Source: Gaiellasilicea sp963761905
GTDB taxonomy: Bacteria; Actinomycetota; Thermoleophilia; Gaiellales; Gaiellaceae
DNA length: 64,000 bases
Assembly (NCBI GenBank): GCA_963761905.1
Contig: CAVXIQ010000005.1
Span: 124,001 to 188,000 of the forward strand
Reading direction: 5' to 3'
This document shows positions 46,468 through 56,595 of this stretch, in pieces. The stretch's first letter is position 1; each line of letters starts with the position of its first letter. The position numbers and the translations under genes are program-made. Below the pieces are notes generated by a model, which had not been told where the DNA came from, searched no databases, and saw nothing but the letters and a program-made list of their open reading frames with translations.

Positions 46468-48858
46468 ATGGACGCAGCAGCTCTCAACGCGCTCGAGTTT
46501 CCCGCGATCGTCGAGCGGCTCGCCGGCGCGACGGCGACCGCCGCCGGCACGGAGCTCGCGTACGCGCTGGCGCCCACGGCCGATCCGGACGAGGTTGCCG
46601 GCCGCCAGGCGCTGACGGCCGAGGCGATCGCGCTCCTCGACGAGTCGCTCGAGCCGCCGCTCGGCGGGATCCGCGACGTCCGCGAGCCCGCCGCCCATGC
46701 GGCGCTCGGCGGCGTTCTCACCACCGAGGCGCTGAGCGCGGTCGCACTCACGATCGGCGGCGGGCTCAGGGCCCGGGCCGCGCTCGACGAGCACGCCGAG
46801 TCGGCGCCGCTCCTGGCCGAGCTCGCATCCGCGATCGACCGGTCGCTCGCCCCGCTCGCCGAGGAGATCGGCCGCCGCGTCGAGGAGGACGGCTCCGACC
46901 TTCGAGACACCGCCTCGCCGCGGCTTCGGAAGCTCCGCGGCGAGCTGCGCGACGGCCGGCAGCGCGTCGCCGACGAGCTGCGCCGGCTCTCGCGCTCACC
47001 GGGCCTCCGCGAGCATCTCCAGGAGGACTTCGTCGCCCAGCGCGGAGGCCGCCCTGTGCTGGCGGTGAAGGCGAGCTCCCGGAGCAGCGTGCCCGGAATC
47101 GTCCACGACGCCTCCGGCTCGGGGCAGACGCTGTTCGTCGAGCCGTTCCAGGTGGTCGAGCTGAGCAACCGGCAGTCGGAGGTCGCCGGCGCCGAGCGCG
47201 AGGAGGTCGTGCGGATCCTCCGCGAGCTCTCGAACGCCGTCGGCGAGCGCGCGCCGGCGTTCGAGCTACTGGTCGAGGCGACCGCGGCGATCGACCTCGC
47301 CCTCGCCTGCGGCACGCTCTCCCGGCGCTGGCGCGGCGCGCCGGTCGAGGTCGGCGACGAGGTGCGGCTGCTCGGCGCGCGCCATCCGCTGCTCGACCCA
47401 GCGACCGCGGTTCCGATCGATCTCGATCTCGGCCCGCTGCGAGCGCTCGTCCTCAGCGGGCCGAACACCGGCGGCAAGACCGTCGCCCTGAAGACGCTCG
47501 GCCTCGCGGCGCTGCTCCACCAGTCCGGGCTGCGCCCGCCTGCCGCGACGGCGACGCTCCCGATCTTCGACGAGGTGCTCGCCGACATCGGCGACCAGCA
47601 GTCGATCGAGATGAGCCTCTCGACCTTCTCCGGCCACATCAGGAACCTCGTGGCGATCCTCGACTCGGCGACCGACCGCTCGCTCGTCCTCGTCGACGAG
47701 CTCGCGTCGGGCACCGATCCGGTCGAGGGATCCTCGCTCGCCCAGGCGCTCCTGGCGCGGTTCGCCGAGCAGGCGCGGCTGACGATCGTGACGACGCACT
47801 ACCCCGAGCTGAAGGAATGGGCGAGCGCCACCGACGGCGCCGCAAACGCCGCAACCGGGCTCGATCCCGAGACGCACGAGCCGCTCTACCGGGTCGCGCT
47901 CGGCCGTCCCGGCACCTCGCACGCGCTGCAGACGGCCGAGCGGCTCGGCCTCGATCCGCCGGTCGTCGAGGCAGCCCGCGGGCGGATCGCGCCGGAGCGG
48001 CTGAAAATCGCCGAGCTGCTCGGCGACGCCGAGGCGGCGGAGCGGGCGGCGCTCGAGGCGCGCGAGACGGCGGAGCGAGAGCGAGCGGATGTGCGGGAGC
48101 TCGGCGAACGCGCCCGCGAACGTGAGGTGGAGCTCGCTGCCGAGATCGCGAAGGTGCGGGCGTCGGCGGCGGAGGCGCGCGAGCTCGCGATCGCAGACGC
48201 CGCGCGCGACCTGACGGAGGCTCGCGCGGAGCTCGACGCGCTGCGGGAGGAGATCCGCATCGCCCGACGCCGGCAGCGTGAGGCCGGACGCGCGAGACCG
48301 GCGCCGGCCGAGCGAGCCGAGCGGGCGCGCGACCGCAGCCTCGGCGCCGCGTCCACGCGTGCCGCTCAGGCGGAACGCGCGCTGCGAGCGCTCGACCGAC
48401 CGCTCCCGCAGCAAGGCCCCCTCGCCGTGGGCGATCCGGTCGAGGCGCCGTCGGTCGGCGTGCGCGGCACGATCGGCTCGATCGACGGCGACGAGGCGGA
48501 GGTCGTCGGCAGCGGCGGCCACCGCGTCCGGATCGCGCTCGCGCGGCTGCGGCCGGACGCGCAGGGCGTCGCCCGACGCGCGGAGTCGGAGCCCGCGGTC
48601 CGCGTGCTCGCGGCTGCGAGCGCCGACGTCTCCGACGAGCTCGACGTTCGGGGCCGTACCGGCCAGGAGGCGCGCGAGGCGGTTCGTTCCTTCGTGGACG
48701 CCGCCGCGCTCGCCGGTCTACCGACGGTGCGCGTGATCCACGGCCGCGGCACCGGCGCGGTCCGCAAGGCCGTGCGCGACGAGCTCGCGAGCCACCCGCT
48801 CGTCGGCGCCCAGGCGAGCGACTCGGCCGACGGCGCCACCGTCGTCGAGCTGGGATGA
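46468..48858 (+). CDS. mutS2: MutS2 (ATPase with Smr domain)
   Basis: Intact, 796 residues, full length. Core domain (VLAVKASSRSSVPGIVHDAS, GQTLFVEP), Walker A LVLSGPNTGGKTVALKTLGL near residue 331, DQQSIEMSLSTFSGH, Walker B SLVLVDELASGTDP, and VTTHYPELK. A long coiled coil follows (residues ~515-610), a KOW-like strand region, and a C-terminal Smr domain (ELDVRGRTGQEA; HGRGTGAVRKAVRDEL). MutS2 lacks mismatch-reading domains. In Bacillus it acts on collided ribosomes, and other studies link it to recombination control. Its stop overlaps the next gene (ATGA). Confidence 0.93.
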   Translation: MDAAALNALEFPAIVERLAGATATAAGTELAYALAPTADPDEVAGRQALTAEAIALLDESLEPPLGGIRDVREPAAHAALGGVLTTEALSAVALTIGGGLRARAALDEHAESAPLLAELASAIDRSLAPLAEEIGRRVEEDGSDLRDTASPRLRKLRGELRDGRQRVADELRRLSRSPGLREHLQEDFVAQRGGRPVLAVKASSRSSVPGIVHDASGSGQTLFVEPFQVVELSNRQSEVAGAEREEVVRILRELSNAVGERAPAFELLVEATAAIDLALACGTLSRRWRGAPVEVGDEVRLLGARHPLLDPATAVPIDLDLGPLRALVLSGPNTGGKTVALKTLGLAALLHQSGLRPPAATATLPIFDEVLADIGDQQSIEMSLSTFSGHIRNLVAILDSATDRSLVLVDELASGTDPVEGSSLAQALLARFAEQARLTIVTTHYPELKEWASATDGAANAATGLDPETHEPLYRVALGRPGTSHALQTAERLGLDPPVVEAARGRIAPERLKIAELLGDAEAAERAALEARETAERERADVRELGERAREREVELAAEIAKVRASAAEARELAIADAARDLTEARAELDALREEIRIARRRQREAGRARPAPAERAERARDRSLGAASTRAAQAERALRALDRPLPQQGPLAVGDPVEAPSVGVRGTIGSIDGDEAEVVGSGGHRVRIALARLRPDAQGVARRAESEPAVRVLAAASADVSDELDVRGRTGQEAREAVRSFVDAAALAGLPTVRVIHGRGTGAVRKAVRDELASHPLVGAQASDSADGATVVELG

Positions 48859-49490
48859 GCCGGTACATCGGCCGCGCGAACCTGCGCAAGCGGCTCGAGC
48901 CGCGCGAAGGGACTCCCGGACGCACGACCTACGCCGGCGGAGTCGTCCGGGTCGAGGCCGAGGACGGCGAGAGCCTCGAGATCCGGCCCTCGTTCGGCCT
49001 CCGGCACGAGGCCGAGTACGACCGCGTCCGCACGGCGCCGCTGCTCGAGGAGATCGCCGCCGACCATGTCGTCGGCGCGCTCCTCGTCCGGCTCGGCGGC
49101 TACGCCGTGGGCGTCTTCGAGGGCGAGCGGCTCGTCGCCTCGAAGGTCGGCTCGCGGTTCGTCAAGAACCGGCACAAGAAGGGCGGCTCGTCGGCCAACC
49201 GGTTCCGGCGACGCCGCGAGGAGCAGGCCCGCGAGCTCGTGGACGACGCGGCCGATACCGCCGCGCGCATCCTCGAGCCTCACCGCGCCAGGATCGAGTT
49301 CGTCGCGCTCGGCGGCGATCGCAGCGCCGTCGACGCGGTGCTCGCCGCCCGCGCCGACCTCGGCTGGCTCCGCGAGCGGGCGCTCCCGCGCTTCTTCACC
49401 GTCCCCGAGCCGCGGCAGCGCGTGCTCGAGGCGTTCCCGTACGACCTCTACGCGGTCGAGGTCGTTACGCTCTCGCCCGATGAGCCGTGA
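48855..49490 (+). CDS. acVLRF1-type (Vms1-like) peptidyl-tRNA hydrolase/release factor homologue
   Basis: Intact, 211 residues. The sequence VGSRFVKNRHKKGGSSANRF-RRRREEQ followed by VDDAADTAARILEPHRARIE-FVALGGDR matches the VLRF1 family related to eukaryotic Vms1/eRF1, which releases nascent chains from stalled ribosomes. In family members the loop after GG carries a catalytic Gln; here the loop reads GGSSANRF, so Ser stands where Gln is expected. The ATG overlaps the MutS2 stop by four bases, tying it to a ribosome-collision factor. It overlaps the DUF2237 gene by 11 bases. Confidence 0.75.
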   Translation: MSRYIGRANLRKRLEPREGTPGRTTYAGGVVRVEAEDGESLEIRPSFGLRHEAEYDRVRTAPLLEEIAADHVVGALLVRLGGYAVGVFEGERLVASKVGSRFVKNRHKKGGSSANRFRRRREEQARELVDDAADTAARILEPHRARIEFVALGGDRSAVDAVLAARADLGWLRERALPRFFTVPEPRQRVLEAFPYDLYAVEVVTLSPDEP

Positions 49491-49866
49491 CCCCGATGTG
49501 AACGTCGTCGGCGGCGAGCTGCTGCCGTGCTCGAGCGAGCCGCTGACCGGCTTCTTCCGCGACGCCTGCTGCGCGACCGGACCGGAGGATCTCGGCAGTC
49601 ACACCGTCTGCGCGGTGATGACGGAGGAGTTCCTCGCCTTCAGCCGCGCGGCCGGGAACGACCTGTCGACGCCGCGCCCGGAGTGGGGGTTCGAGGGCGT
49701 GCAGCCCGGCGACCGCTGGTGCCTCTGCGCGTCGCGCTGGCTCGAGGCGCACGAGGCCGGTGTCGCGCCGGAGGTCGTGCTCGGCGCGACGCACGTGCGG
49801 GCGCTCGACATCGTCCCGATCGAGCTCCTGACGGCGCGCGCCGTCGCTCCAGATCCCACTCCGTGA
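49480..49866 (+). CDS. DUF2237 family protein
   Basis: Intact, 128 residues. NVVGGELLPCSSEPLTGFFR, CCATGPEDLGSHTVCAVMTE-EFLAFSRAAGNDLSTP, and GVQPGDRWCLCASRWLEAHE are the DUF2237 signature, with five conserved Cys. The function is unknown; the Cys and Asp/Glu pattern suggests metal binding. It starts inside the end of the acVLRF1 gene and overlaps the glycosyltransferase start (GTGA). Confidence 0.88.
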   Translation: MSRDPDVNVVGGELLPCSSEPLTGFFRDACCATGPEDLGSHTVCAVMTEEFLAFSRAAGNDLSTPRPEWGFEGVQPGDRWCLCASRWLEAHEAGVAPEVVLGATHVRALDIVPIELLTARAVAPDPTP

Positions 49867-50877
49867 CCGACCTCCGCGTCGCGATCCTGGCACCGGTCGC
49901 CTGGCGCGTGCCACCGCGCCACTACGGGCCGTGGGAGCAGTTCGCCTCGCTGCTCGCCGAGGGGCTCGTCGAGCGCGGCGTCGACGTCACGCTCTTCGCG
50001 AGCGGTGACTCGCTCACAGCCGGCCGGCTCGCGTCGGTCGTCGCGCGCGGCTACGAGGAGGATCCTGAGGCCGAGGCGAAAGTCAGCGAGTGCCTGCACA
50101 TCGCCCACGCCTTCGAGCGGGCGGCCGAGTTCGACCTGATCCACAACAGCTTCGACTTCCTGCCGCTCACCTACAGCGGGCTCGTCGAGACGCCCGTCCT
50201 GACGACGATCCACGGCTTCTCGTCGCCGCGGATCCTGCCGGTCTACCAGCGCTACGACGCGAGCACCGCCTACGTGTCGATCAGCGACGCCGACCGGCAC
50301 CCGAGCCTCGACTACCTCGCGACGATCCACCACGGGATCGACACCGGCGCCTTCGGCCTGCATCCGTCGCCGGGCGAGTACCTCCTCTTCTTCGGCCGGA
50401 TCCATCCGGACAAGGGGACGGTGGAGGCGATCGACGTCGCCGAGCGCGACAGGGCTTCCGCTCCTCCTCGCCGGGATCGTCCAGGACGAGCGCTACTTCG
50501 AGGAGCTCGTGGCGCCCCGGCTCGACGGCGAGCGGATCCGCTATCTCGGCCCGGTCGGGCCGGACGAGCGCGCGGAGCTCCTCGGCGGCGCCCGCGCGCT
50601 CCTCCACCTGATCTCGTTCGAGGAGCCGTTCGGCTACAGCGTCGTCGAGGCGATGGCCTGCGGGACGCCGGTGATCGCCTTTCCCCGCGGCTCGATGCCC
50701 GAGCTGATCGAGGACGGCACGACCGGCCTGCTGGTCGACGACGTCCCCGCCGCAGTGGCCGCCATCGGCCGCGCGGACGGGCTCGACCGGGCCGCGATCC
50801 GCGAGCACGCGGTCGCCCGGTTCGGAATCGACCGGATGATCGACGAGTACCTCGGCGCCTACGCGACGATCGTCTAG
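49863..50877 (+). CDS. Glycosyltransferase family 4 protein, one frameshift
   Basis: About 338 residues, GT-B fold. N-terminal VAILAPVAWRVPPRHYGPWE-QFASLLAEGL, acceptor-side FDLIHNSFDFLPLTYSGLVE, linker YLLFFGRIHPDKGTVEAIDV, then after a break near 50450 LLLAGIVQDERYFEELVAPR. The donor site is SFEEPFGYSVVEAMACGTPV (E-x7-E motif). It transfers sugar from a nucleotide donor with retention; acceptor unknown. GTG overlaps the DUF2237 stop, and its TAG overlaps the convergent gene by CTAG (50874-50877). Confidence 0.85.
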
Positions 50878-51447
50878 CGCTCGAGGTCGGACGGGCGGAG
50901 CGGTTTCGCGTACCTCTGCTTGAGCGCCGCGATCGCCTTCGGGTCGTACAGCGGTCGCGCCGGATCGATCTGCACGAGGTCTGTCCGGGTGAGCGCGCGG
51001 CCCGCGCTGCGACGTCGGCGGTCGGCGCGCCGGAGGCAGCCTTCGCAGAGCGTGATCAGGTCGACGCCGACCCGCTCCTCGCCGACCGCGCGGTGGCCGA
51101 GGCGAAGGACTCGGAGCTCCGTGGTCTCGGCACAGCGCTCGACCTCGCACGCGGGGGAGGCGGAGAGCTGCGCCTTCGCTCGACGAGCCCAGTGCCGGCT
51201 CGGCGACGTAGGCGTCGCTGTCGAGGGCGAAGATCGCGCGGTAGAGCGGCGGCTCGAGGATGCCGGCCGCGTCGACCGTGATGCCGTCTCGCCGCCAGAG
51301 CTCGACGAGTCGCGCCGCCTCGCCTTCGAGCGCCGCCTGCTCCCGCTCCGCCTCGCGCCTGCGCAGCTCCTCGACCGTGAGCAGCGGCTTCGCCTCGCGC
51401 CGAGCGCGCATCGCCTCCTGCAGCGAGCGATCGCGCGGCCGGCTCAT
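50874..51447 (-). CDS. Hypothetical protein with paired Cys motifs, frameshifted
   Basis: About 190 residues once frames are joined. It starts MSRPRDRSLQEAMRARREAK-PLLTVEELRRREAER, a charged helix, then VELWRRDGITVDAAGILEPP-LYRAIFALDSDAYVAEP. After breaks near 51190 and 51020 it shows CEVERC and LITLCEGCLRRA, two Cys pairs that could form a zinc knuckle. It ends LYDPKAIAALKQRYAKPLRP-SDLER. Its start overlaps the SWIM gene stop (ATGA), so it belongs to the SNF2-SWIM operon. No family recognised. Confidence 0.55.
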
Positions 51448-52133
51448 GCCTCACTCCCGAAGACCGCGTAGGCCCGCTGGAGCACCTCCGTGAGATCGCG
51501 ACCGCCGGCGCGGAGGCCGCTCGGGCCGAGTCGCTTCAGCACGGCGCCCGCCGGGAGCGGTCGGGGCGGCCGGGCTGCCGGAAGCTCGCCGCCACGCCAC
51601 GGGTCGCCTGCGAACGCCGGCTCGACGATCGGCTCGGCTCGAGGCTCCTCCACGACCTCACCCTCGCCGCAGCCGCGCCAGCGCAGGAGCAACGCGGGCT
51701 CGCGGTCGAGCTCGTCCGCGACCGCATACGCCAGCGCGGCGACGTGCTCGCACGCCGGCCCGTTGGGACAGGTGCAGGACCGGGAGATCGCCTCGCGGCG
51801 CGGGACGAGCGGCGCGTCCCAGTCCACCGTCAGCAGGTGCTCGAGGTGGACCGACTGCTCACGGCCCGCAATCGCCGCCTCGAGCGGCCTGTTGCCACGA
51901 GCGAAGCGCGAGATCGCCGTCCAGATCCGGGGCGGCAGGCGATCGGCCGCGATCGTGACGGTCTCGCCGTCGACGACCCCGCCCAGCTCACCCGTCTCGA
52001 CCCGGATCGACTGCACCGCGCCGTCCCGCACGAGCCGGCGTCCGAGCTCGGCGCGCGCCGAGCCTTCGTCGCCGACGATCGTGCTCGCGAGCAGGCGCGC
52101 CCACGGCCCGCGGCCACCGCGCTCCCCAGTCAT
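51444..52133 (-). CDS. SWIM zinc-finger protein, SNF2 partner
   Basis: Intact, 229 residues. The SWIM motif is SCTCPNGPACEHVAALAYAV (C120, C122, C128, H130). The N-terminal part (TIVGDEGSARAELGRRLVRD; SIRVETGELGGVVDGETVTI) matches SWIM proteins encoded beside bacterial SNF2 helicases, where the finger is thought to bind DNA or protein. The Pro-rich C-terminal third is unconserved. The ATG sits 2 bases after a 20-nt hairpin element that occupies the place of the ribosome site. Confidence 0.85.
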   Translation of the reverse strand: MTGERGGRGPWARLLASTIVGDEGSARAELGRRLVRDGAVQSIRVETGELGGVVDGETVTIAADRLPPRIWTAISRFARGNRPLEAAIAGREQSVHLEHLLTVDWDAPLVPRREAISRSCTCPNGPACEHVAALAYAVADELDREPALLLRWRGCGEGEVVEEPRAEPIVEPAFAGDPWRGGELPAARPPRPLPAGAVLKRLGPSGLRAGGRDLTEVLQRAYAVFGSEA

Positions 52134-52135
52134 GG

Positions 52136-52155
52136 GCCAACCTTCGGTTGGACGC
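52136..52155 (-). repeat. 20-nt hairpin element, copy 2
   Basis: Read on the minus strand this is the same 20 bases as at 39256-39275. It begins at the first base after the SNF2 TGA stop (52156-52158) and ends 2 bases before the SWIM gene ATG. As RNA, CCAACC pairs with GGTTGG around GAA, covering the expected ribosome-binding region of the SWIM gene. Confidence 0.7.
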
Positions 52156-55043
52156 TCATGCCGCGTCCTCCAGCGAGTCGGGCGCGAGCGCGACCGCGGC
52201 CCGGATCGCGCCGAGGTCGAGGCTGCCGAGCCAGTCCTCGGAGCGGCCGGCGATCACCTTCTCCGCCAGCTCGCGCTTCGAGTCGAGGAGCTGGTCGATC
52301 CGCTCCTCGAGCGTGCCGGTGCAGATCAGGCTGTGGACGAAGACGTGCTTGCGCTGGCCGAGCCGGTGCACGCGGTCGGTGGCCTGCTGCTCGACGGCCG
52401 GGTTCCACCAGCGGTCGAAGTGGAAGACGTGGTTCGCGGCGGGCAGATTGAGGCCGCGGCCGCCCGCCTTGATCGAGAGCACGAGCACCGAGGGGCCGTC
52501 GCCGTGCTCGAAATCGGCGAGAACCCCGGTGCGCTGGCTCGCGTTCAGCCGGCCGTGGAAGAAGCCGACACCCGTCCCGAGCCGCGAGGCGAGATGCGGC
52601 ACGAGCCGGTCGAAGCCGGGGTACTGCGTGAAGACGAGCGCCTTGTCGCCCGCGGGCACGGCCTCGAGGAGATCGACGAGCCGCTCGAGCTTGCCGGAGC
52701 GTCCGTCAAGGGGCGCGCCGGTCGAGAGGAGCAGCTCCGGGTGGTTGCAGACCTGCTTGAGCTGGCCGAGCATCGCCAGCACGGCGCCGCGGCGGCCGAA
52801 GCTCTCGCCGTGCGCCTCGATCCGCGGCAGCCAGCGGTCGACGGTCGCCTGGTAGAGGCTCGCCTGCTCGATCGTGAGCCGGCAGTACGCCTTCTCGATC
52901 GTGATCGGGGGCAGCTCGAGCTCGACCTCCTTCGAGTCCTTTTCGCGCCGGAGGACGAACGGCTCCACGATCGAGCGCAACCGCTCCAGCGCCCGCTCGT
53001 CGCCGCCCAGCTCGATCGGTCGCGCGAACGCTCGCTCGAACGACTCGCGCGAGCCGAGCAGACCCGGGTTGACGATGTCCATGATCGACCAGAGCTCGCC
53101 GAGCCGGTTCTCGATCGGTGTGCCGGTCATCGCCAGCTTCCGGCGCGCGGGGAGCCGGCGCAGCGCCTGCGCGCGCTTGGTCGCCGGGTTCTTGACGTCC
53201 TGCGCCTCGTCGAGCAGAACGCGGTCCCAGGCGATCTGCGCGAGCACGTCGGCGTCGCGCGTGGCGATGTCGTAGGAGGTGACGACGACGTCGCGGTTCG
53301 GCGCGACCGCGGCGAGCGCCGCTCCCGTCAGCCTGCCCACGCCGTGGTGGAGGTGGACGCGCAGCGACGGCGCGAACCGCTCGATCTCGGCGCCCCACTG
53401 GCGAACGACGCTCATCGGGCAGACGACGAGCGTCGGACCGAGCGTCTCACCGCCCGCCTCCTCGCGCTCCGAGACGAGCATCGCGATCGCCTGCACCGTC
53501 TTCCCGAGCCCCATGTCGTCGGCCAGGATCGCGCCGATCCCGAGGTCGCCGAGCAGCCGCAGCCAGCCGTGGCCGCGCTCCTGGAAGGGGAAGAGGTCGA
53601 ACTGCATCGCGGCGGGCGTCGGCAGCGAGCGGAAGCGCCGTTCGCCGTCCCCGAGCAGCTCCGTGAGCGGCTGATCGAGCGTCACCTCGCCGAGCTCGAC
53701 CCCCGCCTCGTCGGTCTCGAGGCCGGAGACGGCGCGGACGAGCTCGACGATCCCGGAGCTCGAGCGGCGCCGTTCGAGGAAGCGCAGCGCTCGCTCGACA
53801 TCGGACTCGCGAAGCGCGTGCCAGCGGCCGGCGACCCGGACGAACGGCTCTTTCGCGGCGGCGAGCTCGGCGAGCTCCTCGTCCGTGAGCGCGACGTCGC
53901 CGACCGCGAGCCGCCAGTCGAAGCGCGCGAGCGCCGCCGGCGAGAGCAGTCCGCTCGCGCGGTTGCCGCCTCCGCTCGTCGCGCTCAGGTTGACGCTCAG
54001 GCGGCTCGGCTTGCGCAGCCAGGCGGCGGGAAGCAGGACGGGGACGCCGCGCTCCTCGAGCTGCGGCCTCGTCTCGCGCAGGAACGATCCGACCTCGGCC
54101 GGCTCGAGCTCCACCTCGGCGGGCTCGTCGCCGAGCTCGATCCCTGCCTCAGCGAGGAGCGGCTCGATCTCCGCCAGGCGCCGGATCAGGTCGCGACGTG
54201 GGTCGCTCGCGCGCAGGAACGAGAAGATTCCGTCCTCGCCGTTCCAGACGAGCGACGCGGGCAGCCCGAGCGTGGGATCGTCCTCCGCCTGGAGCCACAG
54301 CTCGAGCACGAGCGACGACGACTCGTCGTCTGTGAGCCGCTCGTCGAGATGGAGCGCGAGCTGCCACGGCGCAGCCGAGAGCCGGCCGAGGCCGTCGTCG
54401 ACCCAGCGGGAGAGCCGCCGCTCGAGCGCGGCGTAGCCGGAATGACGCGGAAGCACCGGCTCGGGCGCGGTCAGCCCTGCGAGGAAGAGCTCGAGCGCAC
54501 CGGGCCGGCGGCGGGCCGGATCGGCCAGGCGAACCCCGCTTGCCCGCAGCCGGTCGCGCGCGACCTGGTCGACGAGGACGGGATAGAGGTCGTGCACCGT
54601 CGCGTCCCGGTCGCCGCCGAAGGCAGTTGCCGAGACGAAGGGGAGCGCAGCCGCGATTTCCGCCAGAGCGCCCTCCAGGCTCTCGTCGAGGGTGGCGCCC
54701 CAGAAGGCGTACCACCAGCCGTCGCCGTGGTCGAGATTCGGGTGCACGAGCCCCTCGGCAACGGAGCGGCGCGCCAGCTCGACGGCGGCGAAGATCCCGC
54801 GCGCGCTGTCCCCGAGCGCGAGCGCCGAGGGCGGCGACTGCGCGAGCCGAAGGAGCTCGCGGACGTCGATCCGCCGGACCGCCACCTCGCCCGCGCCGGC
54901 GATCTCGGCGCGAGCCGGCAGGCCGAACCGAACCTCGGCGTCCGAGAGCGCGCCGGCGGCGTCGCGGGCGAACGCGAGCGGCGCCGGCGTCCTGCTGCCA
55001 GACGAGCTCGAGGGTCGAAGAGGCTTGGTTCCGGATTCGGCAC
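52156..55043 (-). CDS. SNF2-family DEAD/DEAH-like helicase, N-terminal frameshifts
   Basis: About 960 residues. N-terminal bacterial SNF2-associated region (GDGWWYAFWGATLDESLEGA; WQLALHLDERLTDDESSSLV), then motif I LADDMGLGKTVQAIAML, Ia LVVCPMSVVRQWGAEI, II DRVLLDEAQDVKNPATKRAQ (DEAQ box), III AMTGTPIENRLGELWSIMDI, V SVLVLSIKAGGRGLNLPAAN and VI QQATDRVHRLGQRKHVFVHS. These ATP-driven DNA translocases remodel protein-DNA complexes; bacterial copies are linked to repair or transcription. The main part from 54885 down is intact. The start is taken at GTG 55043 (PNPEPS, then STLELVWQQ and AFARDAAGALSDAEV in other frames), with breaks near 55020 and 54985. Confidence 0.88.
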
Positions 55044-55115
55044 GACCTACCAGGGTAGGCGCAAGGCACGACAGCCCGTCGACTTTGCGGCGTCCTGTTA
55101 TACGATCGTCCGGTC

Positions 55116-55535
55116 GTGGCCGACCAGCTCTCCGCCCAGCAGCTCGCCGAGGTTCCGCTCTTCGCGGGGCTCAAGGAGCGCCAACTGAAGATGCTGGCGC
55201 AGTCCCTCAAGGAGCGCTCGTTCGAGCCCGGGGCGACGATCGCGGTGGAGGGCAAGTCGGGCGTCGGCTTCTTCGTGATCGTCGAGGGCGAGGCGACGGT
55301 GACCGTCGACGGCCGGGAGCGCGCGACCCTCCACGCCGGCGACCACTTCGGCGAGCTCGCGTTGATCGACGAGGGTTCGCGCACCGCGACCGTGACCGCC
55401 TCGACGCCGCTTCGCTGCTATGCGATGACCTCGTGGGAGTTCCGTCCGCTGGTGCAGGAGAACCCCTCCGTCGCCTGGCACCTGCTCGAGAACCTGGCCA
55501 AGCGCCTGCGCGACGCCTCCCGCTCCTCTCAGTAG
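55116..55535 (+). CDS. Cyclic nucleotide-binding domain protein
   Basis: Intact, 139 residues, a single cNMP-binding domain. FAGLKERQLKMLAQSLKERS, TIAVEGKSGVGFFVIVEGEA, the phosphate-binding cassette FGELALIDEGSRTATVTAST (Glu and Arg contacts present), and C-terminal helix HLLENLAKRLRDASR. No DNA-binding or effector domain is attached, so it is probably a stand-alone sensor. A TATACG box at 55099-55104 lies only 12 bases before the GTG, suggesting near-leaderless translation. Divergent from the SNF2 gene. Confidence 0.87.
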   Translation: MADQLSAQQLAEVPLFAGLKERQLKMLAQSLKERSFEPGATIAVEGKSGVGFFVIVEGEATVTVDGRERATLHAGDHFGELALIDEGSRTATVTASTPLRCYAMTSWEFRPLVQENPSVAWHLLENLAKRLRDASRSSQ

Positions 55536-55547
55536 CTCTCGCCGCGC

Positions 55548-56595
55548 GTGCCGCGGGCGCTCATCCTCGGAGGGACCGGCGCGATCGGCCGTGCGACATG
55601 CACGCCGCCTGCTCGCGGCCGGCTGGGAGGTCGACGTGACCGGCCGAGACCCGGCGCGGCTGCCGGCAGAGCTCGCGGCCGCCGGAGCACGCTTCGTCGC
55701 TGCCGATCGCGCGGACGACGGGCAGCTTCGCGCCGCGCTCGGCGAGGGCGCCGACCTGCTCGTCGACTGCATCTGCTTCACCGCCGCGGACGCGAGCCGG
55801 CTCGTGCCGCTCGCCCGCGAGGCGGCGTCCACCGTGCTGATCTCGAGCAAGGCGGTCTACGTCGACGCCGCCGGCAACCACTCGAACTCGGACACGGCGC
55901 CGCGCTTCGACGGCCCGATCCGCGAGACGCAGCCGACGATGGCGGCCGGCGACGGCGACTACGACTCCCGCGAGGGCTACGGCGCGAACAAGGTCGCCGC
56001 CGAGCAAGTCCTGCTCGACAGCGGTCTCCCGGTGACGGTGCTCCGGCCCTCGAAGATCCACGGCGCCGGCGCGGCGAGGCCGCGCGAATGGGTCTTCGTC
56101 AAGCGCGTGCTCGACCGGCGGCCCGCCGTCTTCCTCGCCCGCGGGGGCTCCGGGGTCGACCACACGACGGCCGCCGCGAACATCGCCGCGCTGATCGAGA
56201 CGGTGGCGGCGCGGCCGGGTACGCGCATCCTGAACAGCGCCGATCCGGACGCGCCGAGCGCGCTCGAGATCTCACGCACGATCGCCCGGCTGCTCGAGCA
56301 CGAGTGGGAGGAGGTCCTGCTCGACGAGGACGGCGGCGAGCTCGGGCGGACTCCGTGGGACGCTGCGCATCCGATCGTGCTCGACGTGACCGCGTCGCTC
56401 GAGCTCGGCTACGAGCCGGCGGGCGACTACGCGGGCACGGTGGTCGAGGAGGTCGAGTGGCTCGTCTCGGCAGCACGCGCCGGCGAGCCCCTGCCCGGGC
56501 GCGACGACCCGTTCTTCGGGCCGCTGCTCGACTACGAGGCCGAGGACCGGCACGCGGTGATCCGATCTCTCGCCTCGCGGCCATCGCGACGCTAG
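55548..56595 (+). CDS. NAD-dependent epimerase/dehydratase (extended SDR), one frameshift
   Basis: About 349 residues. Nucleotide-binding start PRALILGGTGAIGRA (G-x-x-G-x-x-G), after a break near 55595 RRLLAAGWEVDVTGRDPARL, then LLVDCICFTA and LISSKAVYVDAAG. The catalytic YxxxK is in REGYGANKVAAEQVL, followed by VTVLRPSKIHGAG. The closest pattern is that of atypical/extended SDRs acting on nucleotide sugars or isoprenoid-like substrates. The TAG stop overlaps the DsrE-family gene through CTAG. It follows the cNMP gene by 12 bases. Confidence 0.83.

Noticed and set aside
51490..55188. 1232-codon plus-strand open frame opposite the SWIM and SNF2 genes
   Set aside because: It is antisense to conserved helicase motifs and has no domain of its own.
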